Of a stretch of DNA of 64,000 nt, positions 57,962 to 64,000 are shown piece by piece. Positions within the stretch are counted from its first letter, which is position 1, and every line of letters begins with the position of its first letter. Source of the stretch: Paraburkholderia piptadeniae (GTDB lineage: Bacteria; Pseudomonadota; Gammaproteobacteria; Burkholderiales; Burkholderiaceae); NCBI RefSeq assembly GCF_900007165.1, contig NZ_CYGY02000024.1:185476-249475 (forward strand), read 5' to 3'. A model generated the notes under the pieces. It saw only the letters and a program-made list of their open reading frames with translations. It did no database searches and was not told where the DNA came from. The translations under genes and the position numbers were made by a program.

Positions 57962-58236
57962 CAATAGCCTCTGCATTCCTGATAGTTCATAAATGCGCGC
58001 TGCGAGCAGGCGTCCATGAAACGCTGTCCGCCCATTGCGCTTCGATATGCCGTGCATTCGTCGACGTCGCGCTCATATTGCGCAAAGCATCTAGCCTCTC
58101 GTTCTTCACTCACGCCGCGCGCCGCGATGTCTTGCGCGTCATCGCTTACGGCGTCTTCGCTGTATTCAAACGGCGGCGCATCACCGAGCGGTGTCGAAGT
58201 GCCGTCGTCAGTATCAGCGCCGTCCGCCAGGGACAT
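57961..58236 (-). CDS. Unknown Cys-patterned protein, possible effector C-terminal remnant
   Basis: 91 residues. The first 45 are acidic and disordered. The rest has four cysteines at 50, 61, 77 and 88 (spacing CX10C-X15-CX10C) in CFAQYERDVDECTAYRSAMGG and DACSQRAFMNYQECRG. I recall similar aromatic/Cys tails at the ends of PAAR/RHS-type secreted effectors in Burkholderiaceae. No secretion genes are present. No Shine-Dalgarno precedes the ATG, which suits a gene cut from a longer one. Codon choice is less GC-rich than in its neighbours. Confidence 0.5.
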   Translation of the reverse strand: MSLADGADTDDGTSTPLGDAPPFEYSEDAVSDDAQDIAARGVSEEREARCFAQYERDVDECTAYRSAMGGQRFMDACSQRAFMNYQECRGY

Positions 58237-58599
58237 GAAGGCTGTTGTAGCTCATAAGCAAGGTCTATAGGTCTGCCGGGTTGTGGGCGAGACGCGTTGT
58301 CCGTCGAACACATGAGGAATGCCCGCGCTCGCCGTATTCCGGCACAGCCGCACATAAGACGCATTGTGCTCACGAGCATCGCTGGAGGAGCAAAGCATCG
58401 TACGCAAATGGCCCGCGTCCGACTGTCATGTTTTGTCAACATCGACGCCTCTGACCGGAGTCGGCCCCCGCGTCCGCGATCTGCCGCGCGATATTCGTTT
58501 ACGCCATTTTTATACCCATCAACAAACCTTTGACCAGCCCTTTACGCCGATCGGCATAACGTTGCGTGCATCCATCGCCCAACATTTGGAGAACATGAA
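58237..58599 (+). other. Upstream region of the kdp operon
   Basis: About 360 bases, AT-richer toward the right. It includes TTTACGCCATTTTTATA (58498-58514), which has the T-rich character of KdpE sites, and a weak promoter just after it. No other gene is supported. Confidence 0.5.
58530..58560 (+). promoter_or_regulatory. Candidate kdp promoter
   Basis: TTGACC (58530-58535) and CATAAC (58555-58560) are 19 bases apart. A weak, over-spaced promoter fits a gene set that needs an activator such as KdpE. The first start codon is 40 bases downstream. Confidence 0.4.
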
Positions 58600-58713
58600 A
58601 TGGATGTGCTGTACGTCGGGGGCATCGCGCTTTTTGCTGCGCTGACCTTTGGTTTGATCGCCGGATGCGAGCGGCTCACACGCTATAGCCGCGGTCAGGG
58701 AGCGCGCTCATGA
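58600..58713 (+). CDS. 37-residue membrane peptide preceding kdpF
   Basis: The frame starts MDVLYVGGIALFAALTFGLI and ends at TGA 58711-58713. One membrane helix (about residues 5-22) is followed by a basic tail (ERLTRYSRGQGARS). GGAG lies eight bases before the ATG. Its stop overlaps the kdpF start (ATGA), so it is translated as part of the kdp operon. Size and layout resemble KdpF, yet a separate KdpF follows. Function unknown; a second small pump subunit or regulator is possible. Confidence 0.65.
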   Translation: MDVLYVGGIALFAALTFGLIAGCERLTRYSRGQGARS

Positions 58714-58802
58714 TCTGGATCCTCTGGCTATCGGGGGCGGCGACCGCGCTGCTCTTCGTTTACCTCGTCTATGCGCTGCTGCGCGCGGAGGACATTGAAT
58801 GA
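58710..58802 (+). CDS. kdpF: Potassium pump small subunit KdpF
   Basis: 30 residues, MIWILWLSGAATALLFVYLV then YALLRAEDIE: a single helix, the standard KdpF form, which stabilises the KdpFABC complex in the inner membrane. AGGGAG lies upstream. Its stop overlaps the kdpA start. Confidence 0.8.
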   Translation: MIWILWLSGAATALLFVYLVYALLRAEDIE

Positions 58803-60604
58803 ACTTCAACAATGTCCTGCAGCCGGCGATCTTCATCGTCGTGCTGCTTGCGGCGGCCGTGCCCGTCGCGCGCTATCTGACGCACGTGATGGACGGCACG
58901 TCGCGCGTCGTCAAACTGGGCGGACCGCTCGAGCGTCTGCTGTATCGCATCGCGGGCGTCGATCCGGCGCACGAAATGGGCTGGAAGCAGTACGCGATCG
59001 CCACGATCGCGTTCAACGTATTGGGCCTCGTGTTCCTGTACGTGCTGCTGCGCGTGCAGGGCTGGCTGCCCGGCAACCCGCAGCAGTTTGGCGCGATGAC
59101 CGTCGACGGCGCGTTCAACACGGCCGTCAGCTTCGTCACCAACACGAACTGGCAGGATTACTCGCCGGAGCAGACGGTCGGCTATCTGACGCAGATGCTC
59201 GGCCTCACCGTGCAGAACTTCCTGTCGGCGGCGACGGGCATCGTCGTCGTGATCGCGCTGGTGCGCGGCTTCGCGCGTCACACCGCGCAGACCATCGGCA
59301 ACTTCTGGGTCGACATGACGCGCGTGACGCTTTACGTGCTGCTGCCGATGTCGGCGATCATCGCGGCGCTGCTGATGAGCCAGGGCGTGATCCAGAACTT
59401 CGAGTCCTATCAGGAAGTGCCGACGCTGCAAACCACCACGTATCAGGCGCCGAAAACGGACGCGCAAGGCAATGCAGTGAAGGACGCGAAGGGCAACCCC
59501 GTGATGGTCGATACGCCCGTCAAGTCGCAGACCATCGCGATGGGTCCCGTCGCGACGCAGGAAGCGATCAAGATGCTCGGCACGAATGGCGGCGGCTTCT
59601 TCAACGGCAACTCCGCGCATCCGTACGAGAACCCGACGCCGTTCTCGAACTTCGTGGAGATCTTCTCGATTCTGATCATTCCGGCCGCGCTGTGTCTCGT
59701 GTTCGGCCGCATGATCGGCGACCGCAAGCAGGGCGTCGCCGTGCTCGCGGTGATGACGATCGCGTTCGCCGTGTGCATCGCGGGCGAGATCGGCGCGGAG
59801 CAGAGCGGCAATCCCCTCTTCACGACGCTGCACGTCGATCAATCCGCGAGCGCGCTGCAACCGGGCGGCAACATGGAAGGCAAGGAAACGCGTCTCGGCA
59901 TCGCGCAGTCGGGCATCTTCACGGTCGCGACGACGGCGGCTTCGTGCGGCGCCGTCGCCAACACGCACGACTCGTTGACGCCGCTCGGCGGCCTCGTGCC
60001 GATGCTCCTAATGCAGCTCGGCGAAGTGATCTTCGGCGGCGTGGGCTCGGGTCTGTACGGGATGCTTGTGTTCGCGATGCTCGCGGTGTTCGTCGCGGGG
60101 CTGATGATCGGCCGCACGCCTGAATACGTCGGCAAGAAGATCGAAGCGTACGAGATGAAGATGGTGTCGATCGTCGTGCTGCTGACGCCGCTGCTGGTGC
60201 TCGTCGCGACGTCGATTGCCGTGCTCACCGATGCGGGCAAGGCAGGCATCGCGAATCCTGGCGCGCATGGCTTCTCGGAAATTCTCTATGCGTTCAGCTC
60301 GGCAGCCAACAACAACGGCAGCGCATTCGCGGGTCTCACTGTGAGCACGCCGTTCTACAACTGGCTCACCGCGATTGCGATGTGGTTCGGCCGCTTCGGC
60401 ACGATCATTCCGGTGCTCGCGATTGCAGGCTCGCTCGCGGCGAAGAAGCGTATCGCAGTGACGGGCGGCACGCTGCCGACGCACGGCCCGCTCTTCGTCG
60501 TGCTGCTGCTCGGCACGGTGCTGCTGGTCGGCGCGCTGACGTACGTGCCCGCGCTCGCGCTCGGCCCCGGCGTCGAACATCTGATGATGATCGCGGGCCA
60601 TTGA
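58799..60604 (+). CDS. kdpA: Potassium-transporting ATPase subunit A
   Basis: 601 residues with about ten membrane helices and four KtrB-like selectivity repeats (for example TAVSFVTNTNWQDYSPEQ and GTNGGGFFNGNSAHPYENP). KdpA is the channel-like subunit that binds K+ from the periplasm. GGAGG lies in the kdpF coding end, seven bases before the ATG, so the genes are coupled. Length is slightly above E. coli KdpA. Confidence 0.97.
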   Translation: MNFNNVLQPAIFIVVLLAAAVPVARYLTHVMDGTSRVVKLGGPLERLLYRIAGVDPAHEMGWKQYAIATIAFNVLGLVFLYVLLRVQGWLPGNPQQFGAMTVDGAFNTAVSFVTNTNWQDYSPEQTVGYLTQMLGLTVQNFLSAATGIVVVIALVRGFARHTAQTIGNFWVDMTRVTLYVLLPMSAIIAALLMSQGVIQNFESYQEVPTLQTTTYQAPKTDAQGNAVKDAKGNPVMVDTPVKSQTIAMGPVATQEAIKMLGTNGGGFFNGNSAHPYENPTPFSNFVEIFSILIIPAALCLVFGRMIGDRKQGVAVLAVMTIAFAVCIAGEIGAEQSGNPLFTTLHVDQSASALQPGGNMEGKETRLGIAQSGIFTVATTAASCGAVANTHDSLTPLGGLVPMLLMQLGEVIFGGVGSGLYGMLVFAMLAVFVAGLMIGRTPEYVGKKIEAYEMKMVSIVVLLTPLLVLVATSIAVLTDAGKAGIANPGAHGFSEILYAFSSAANNNGSAFAGLTVSTPFYNWLTAIAMWFGRFGTIIPVLAIAGSLAAKKRIAVTGGTLPTHGPLFVVLLLGTVLLVGALTYVPALALGPGVEHLMMIAGH

Positions 60605-60661
60605 GGACTGCATGTGCCACAAGAAAGCCGCACAAAACAGGCGAAGCAATTAGAGGAAGAA

Positions 60662-62746
60662 ATGACTGACCATTCCGCTACGCGGTCCATGTTCGATCCG
60701 GCGCTCGTGCGCCCGGCGATCGTGGACTCGTTCAAGAAACTCAAACCGCACACGCAGTTCCGCAATCCGGTGATGTTCTGCGTGTACGTCGGCAGCATCC
60801 TGACGACGATCCTCTGGATCGCCGCGCTCAACGGCCAGGCCGAGGCGCCCGCGGGCTTCATTCTCGCGGTGTCGCTGTGGCTGTGGTTCACGGTGCTGTT
60901 CGCGAACTTCGCCGAAGCGCTCGCCGAAGGGCGCTCAAAAGCGCAGGCGGCTTCGCTGCGCAGCGCGAAGAAAGACGTGATGGCGAAGAAGCTCAACGAG
61001 CCGCATCCGAAGTCGCCGATCCGCATCATGACGGCGTCCGATCTGCGCCGCGGCGACGTCGTGCTCGTCGAGACGGGCGACACGATTCCCGCCGACGGCG
61101 AAGTGATCGAAGGCGTCGCGTCCGTCGACGAATCGGCGATCACGGGCGAATCCGCGCCCGTGATCCGCGAGTCGGGCGGCGACTTCTCGTCGGTGACGGG
61201 CGGCACGCGCGTGCTGTCGGACTGGATCGTCGTAAAGGTGACGGCCAATCCGGGCGAAGCGTTCCTCGATCGCATGATCGCGATGGTCGAAGGCGCGAAG
61301 CGTCAGAAGACGCCGAACGAAATCGCGCTGACCATTCTGCTCGTCGCGCTGACCATTGTTCTGCTGCTCGCGACCGCGACGCTCTTGCCGTTCTCGATGT
61401 TCTCCGTCGAAGCGGCGAAAGCGGGGCACGTGGTGACGATCACCGCGCTCGTCGCGTTGCTCGTCTGCCTGATTCCGACGACGATCGGCGGCCTGTTGTC
61501 CGCGATCGGCGTGGCGGGCATGAGCCGCATGATGCAGGCGAACGTGATCGCGACGTCGGGCCGCGCCGTCGAAGCCGCGGGCGACGTCGATGTGCTGCTG
61601 CTCGACAAGACGGGCACGATCACGCTCGGCAATCGCCAGGCGTCCGCCTTCATTCCCGCGTCGGGCGTGACGGAAGAAGCGCTCGCCGATGCCGCGCAAC
61701 TGTCGTCCCTTTCCGACGAAACGCCGGAAGGCCGCAGCATCGTTGTGCTCGCGAAACAGCGCTTCAATATTCGCCAGCGCGACATGGCGATGCTGCATCC
61801 CGTCTTTCTCGCGTTCAGCGCGCAGACGCGCATGAGCGGCGTCGATCTGCCTGGCCGCGAAATCCGCAAGGGCGCAGCGGACGCCGTGAAGCATTACGTC
61901 GAAGCGCACGGCGGCCATTTCCCCGCCGATGTGTCGAACGCGGTGTCGGACGTCGCGCGTCGCGGCAGCACGCCGCTCGTGGTGGCTGAGAAGGGCGAAG
62001 GCGCCGCGCGGGTGCTCGGCGTGATCGAGCTGAAGGACGTGGTGAAGGGCGGCATCAAGGAGCGCTTCGCCGAGTTGCGCAAGATGGGCATCAAGACCGT
62101 GATGGTGACGGGCGACAACCGGCTGACGGCTGCGGCGATCGCAGCGGAAGCGGGCGTCGACGATTTCCTCGCGGAAGCGACGCCGGAGACCAAGCTCGCG
62201 ACGATTCGCGCGCATCAAGGCGAAGGTCGGCTCGTCGCGATGACGGGCGACGGCACCAACGATGCCCCCGCGCTCGCGCAGGCCGATGTCGCCGTTGCGA
62301 TGAACACGGGGACGCAGGCCGCGAAGGAAGCGGGCAACATGGTCGACCTCGATTCGAATCCGACCAAGCTGATCGAGATCGTCGAGATCGGCAAGCAGAT
62401 GCTGATGACGCGCGGCTCGCTCACGACGTTCTCGATGGCGAACGACGTCGCGAAGTACTTCGCGATCATTCCGGCGGCATTCGCGACGACGTACCCGGCG
62501 CTCAACGCGCTCAACGTGATGCATCTGGCGACGCCCACGTCCGCGATCATGTCCGCCGTGATCTTCAACGCGCTGATCATCGTGCTGCTGATTCCGCTCG
62601 CGCTCAAAGGCGTGAAGTACCGGCCGCTCGGCGCGGCGATCCTGTTGCGCCGCAATCTGCTGATCTACGGTCTGGGCGGCATCATCGTGCCGTTCTTTGG
62701 GATCAAGCTGATCGACATGGTGCTGGCCGCATTCGGCTGGGTCTGA
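60662..62746 (+). CDS. kdpB: Potassium-transporting ATPase subunit B
   Basis: A 694-residue P-type ATPase. The phosphorylated Asp is D315 in [16 protein letters not shown] is present in SAITGESAP, and the hinge motif in [22 protein letters not shown]. Together with KdpA it drives high-affinity K+ uptake. GAGGAAGAA precedes the ATG at 60662; the GTG frame at 60614 would add 16 residues with no ribosome site. Confidence 0.97.
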   Translation: MTDHSATRSMFDPALVRPAIVDSFKKLKPHTQFRNPVMFCVYVGSILTTILWIAALNGQAEAPAGFILAVSLWLWFTVLFANFAEALAEGRSKAQAASLRSAKKDVMAKKLNEPHPKSPIRIMTASDLRRGDVVLVETGDTIPADGEVIEGVASVDESAITGESAPVIRESGGDFSSVTGGTRVLSDWIVVKVTANPGEAFLDRMIAMVEGAKRQKTPNEIALTILLVALTIVLLLATATLLPFSMFSVEAAKAGHVVTITALVALLVCLIPTTIGGLLSAIGVAGMSRMMQANVIATSGRAVEAAGDVDVLLLDKTGTITLGNRQASAFIPASGVTEEALADAAQLSSLSDETPEGRSIVVLAKQRFNIRQRDMAMLHPVFLAFSAQTRMSGVDLPGREIRKGAADAVKHYVEAHGGHFPADVSNAVSDVARRGSTPLVVAEKGEGAARVLGVIELKDVVKGGIKERFAELRKMGIKTVMVTGDNRLTAAAIAAEAGVDDFLAEATPETKLATIRAHQGEGRLVAMTGDGTNDAPALAQADVAVAMNTGTQAAKEAGNMVDLDSNPTKLIEIVEIGKQMLMTRGSLTTFSMANDVAKYFAIIPAAFATTYPALNALNVMHLATPTSAIMSAVIFNALIIVLLIPLALKGVKYRPLGAAILLRRNLLIYGLGGIIVPFFGIKLIDMVLAAFGWV

Positions 62747-62783
62747 TGCGCGCGATGACAGACAGATAAAAGGAAGCTGAATC

Positions 62784-63365
62784 ATGAAATCGCTTTTCCG
62801 CCCGATGCTCGTGATCTTCGTCGTACTGACGGCGCTCACGGGTCTCGCATATCCCGCCGTGATGACGGCGTTCGGCCAGGCCGTCTTTCACGACAAGGCC
62901 AACGGCAGCCTGATCGAGCACGACGGCAAGGTGGTCGGCTCGCGGCTGATCGGCCAGCAGTTCGACGCGCCGCAGTACTTCTGGGGCCGCCTGTCGGCGA
63001 CGACGCCGATGCCGTACAACGCGCAAGGCTCGAGTGGCTCGAACCTCGGCCCGATCAACCCGGCGCTCGCCGATGAAGCCAAAGGGCGTCTGGATGCATT
63101 GAAGGCAGCGGGCCACATGCCCGCGAACACGGCCGTTCCCGTCGATCTGGTGACGTCGTCGGGCAGCGGCCTCGATCCGGAGATTTCGCCTGCCGCGGCC
63201 GCATATCAGGTCGAGCGCGTGGCGGCGGCGCGCAAGATGAACGCGAACGATGTTGCGGCGCTTGTTGACCGCTATACGCGCGGTCGTCAGTTTGGTTTGT
63301 TCGGCGAGGCGCGGGTGAATGTGCTCGAGTTGAACCTCGCGCTCGATGAGGCGCAGCACGGCTGA
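62784..63365 (+). CDS. kdpC: Potassium-transporting ATPase subunit C
   Basis: 193 residues with one N-terminal membrane helix ([21 protein letters not shown]) and a periplasmic domain containing [25 protein letters not shown], the KdpC signature. It stabilises the KdpA-KdpB complex. AGGAAG precedes the ATG. The operon appears to end here: no kdpD or kdpE is found in the remaining 635 bases. Confidence 0.96.
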   Translation: MKSLFRPMLVIFVVLTALTGLAYPAVMTAFGQAVFHDKANGSLIEHDGKVVGSRLIGQQFDAPQYFWGRLSATTPMPYNAQGSSGSNLGPINPALADEAKGRLDALKAAGHMPANTAVPVDLVTSSGSGLDPEISPAAAAYQVERVAAARKMNANDVAALVDRYTRGRQFGLFGEARVNVLELNLALDEAQHG

Positions 63366-63515
63366 TCAAGTCTGCGACGGCCCTGCTTTTGCCTTTACGT
63401 TGGCATCCGCGATGCGGTTTTGTCTGCGACGGATTTTGTTTTTGCTTGCTTCGCTTGCCGCTGGCATCCGCGATTGCGCCTCGCGGCGCGGGCGTTGCCC
63501 CTGTGCGGGGCGGCA

Positions 63516-63549
63516 CCTACTCTTCTTTGCCGCGGCAAAGAAGAGTAGG
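63516..63549. repeat. Perfect 34-base palindrome
   Basis: CCTACTCTTCTTTGCCG is followed at once by its exact reverse complement, with no loop. I recall this module as common between genes in Paraburkholderia genomes. Confidence 0.85.
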
Positions 63550-63564
63550 CAGAAGAAAGCCGCT

Positions 63565-63715
63565 CACACCGCCAGTCCTTGACCTTTACCCACGGGCTCT
63601 CAACGGCCCCACGCTTCGCACACCGGTGTGCTGGCTTATGTAGTTGCCAACGTGCTGGCTAAACGCCTCACCCGCTTCATGCACGTGTGGCACGGCTAAG
63701 GGTATCGAACGTTTC
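63565..63715 (+). repeat. Left arm of a long inverted repeat
   Basis: Starts CACACCGCCAGT and continues CTTGAC, TTTACCCACGGGCTCTC. It matches, in reverse complement and with scattered differences, the last 150 bases of the window about a fixed centre near 63782. Confidence 0.75.
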
Positions 63716-63849
63716 AGCGCCGCATGTCGGTAGTGAATGTGGGTTGCTGTGTTGTACAGGGCAACGCCCGCAATCTGTGGCGTATCGAGTAGCGAAAGTT
63801 TCCCGTGCGGCGCGAATGCCTATACATAGTTTGCCGCAAAGGGGCACAG

Positions 63850-64000
63850 GACTGTTCGATGTCGCAAGCCGCAATTCGGGTGCACGATGCAGGTGATGCG
63901 TTTGACTAGTGCGCTGGCAACGAACATGGGCCAGCATACTGCCGCGTGAAGTATGGGGACGTCGAGAGCCCGTGGGTAAATGTCAAGCACTGGCGGTGTG
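63850..64000 (-). repeat. Right arm of a long inverted repeat
   Basis: Reverse complement reads CACACCGCCAGTGCTTGAC then TTTACCCACGGGCTCTC. ATCGAAC in the left arm (63704-63710) pairs with GTTCGAT here (63854-63860), showing no net gap between arms. It may continue past the window edge. Confidence 0.75.

Larger units (their letters stand above)
63366..64000. other. Intergenic region of repeats after kdpC
   Basis: No gene is supported in these 635 bases. It holds a direct repeat of GGCATCCGCGAT (near 63403 and 63463), a perfect 34-base palindrome and two facing copies of a longer repeat. Composition is less GC-rich than the coding DNA. Confidence 0.7.

Noticed and set aside
57701..58236. Type II toxin-antitoxin module
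   Set aside because: Neither protein shows a DNA-binding antitoxin motif or a known toxin fold, and gene order and composition fit an effector tail better.
60612..60653. 13-codon frame between kdpA and kdpB as a leader peptide
   Set aside because: Too short and without a clear ribosome site; the AT-rich spacer explains it.
60935..62839. 634-codon frame opposite kdpB
   Set aside because: His/Arg/Asp-rich shadow of kdpB without ribosome site or motif.

Overview
The window is a GC-rich (roughly two-thirds G+C by eye), densely coded stretch of a betaproteobacterial chromosome. Protein content points to Burkholderiaceae, most likely Paraburkholderia or a close relative. Supporting signs are an intracellular PHB depolymerase with a Cys nucleophile, a solitary rsxB beside nth, PagP, the hemF-nadD-rsfS-rlmH-maf-rng block, and a repeat of the kind I recall between genes in Paraburkholderia genomes (the last point is memory, not a search). 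I saw no rRNA, tRNA, CRISPR array, transposase, integrase or phage gene.

Layout. 1-6967: 3' end of a sodium:solute symporter, a FUSC transporter, a VOC protein, transaldolase, a BenE benzoate transporter and a MoxR-VWA pair. 7464-18589: two single-haem cytochromes c, DUF1841, rsxB-nth, a TetR regulator, PHB depolymerase, a GH15 glucosidase with an unusual insert, small unknown proteins, an exported beta-propeller lactonase and pagP. 18631-33196: a very long FtsK, a META lipoprotein, PurT, a small lipoprotein, a MliC-like protein, an acetolactate synthase-aldehyde dehydrogenase pair, RhlE helicase, GluQRS and TrhO. 33479-45133: dnaE, then a lipopolysaccharide block (GT2, msbA, WaaG-like GT4, heptosyltransferase-like GT9, O-antigen ligase, GT4) whose last three genes overlap by ATGA. 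45256-46228: three small unknown genes, each with a strong Shine-Dalgarno. 46308-54979: a leftward housekeeping run of upp, yebC, purD, hemF, nadD, rsfS, rlmH, maf and rng. 55287-57565: an SDR lacking the catalytic Tyr/Lys, methylglyoxal synthase and a quinone oxidoreductase. 57701-58236: a compositionally distinct pair that may be an effector tail and its partner. 58600-63365: the Kdp potassium pump operon led by an extra 37-residue membrane peptide. 63366-64000: intergenic repeats, including a perfect 34-bp palindrome and two facing copies of a longer repeat.

Most of the window is ordinary core genome. The parts most worth a second look are the 57.7-58.2 kb gene pair, the nadD CTG start, the small protein ahead of kdpF, the 45.2-46.2 kb small-protein cluster, the insert in the GH15 enzyme and the inverted repeat at the right edge. 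I did not find a clear new defence or mobile system.
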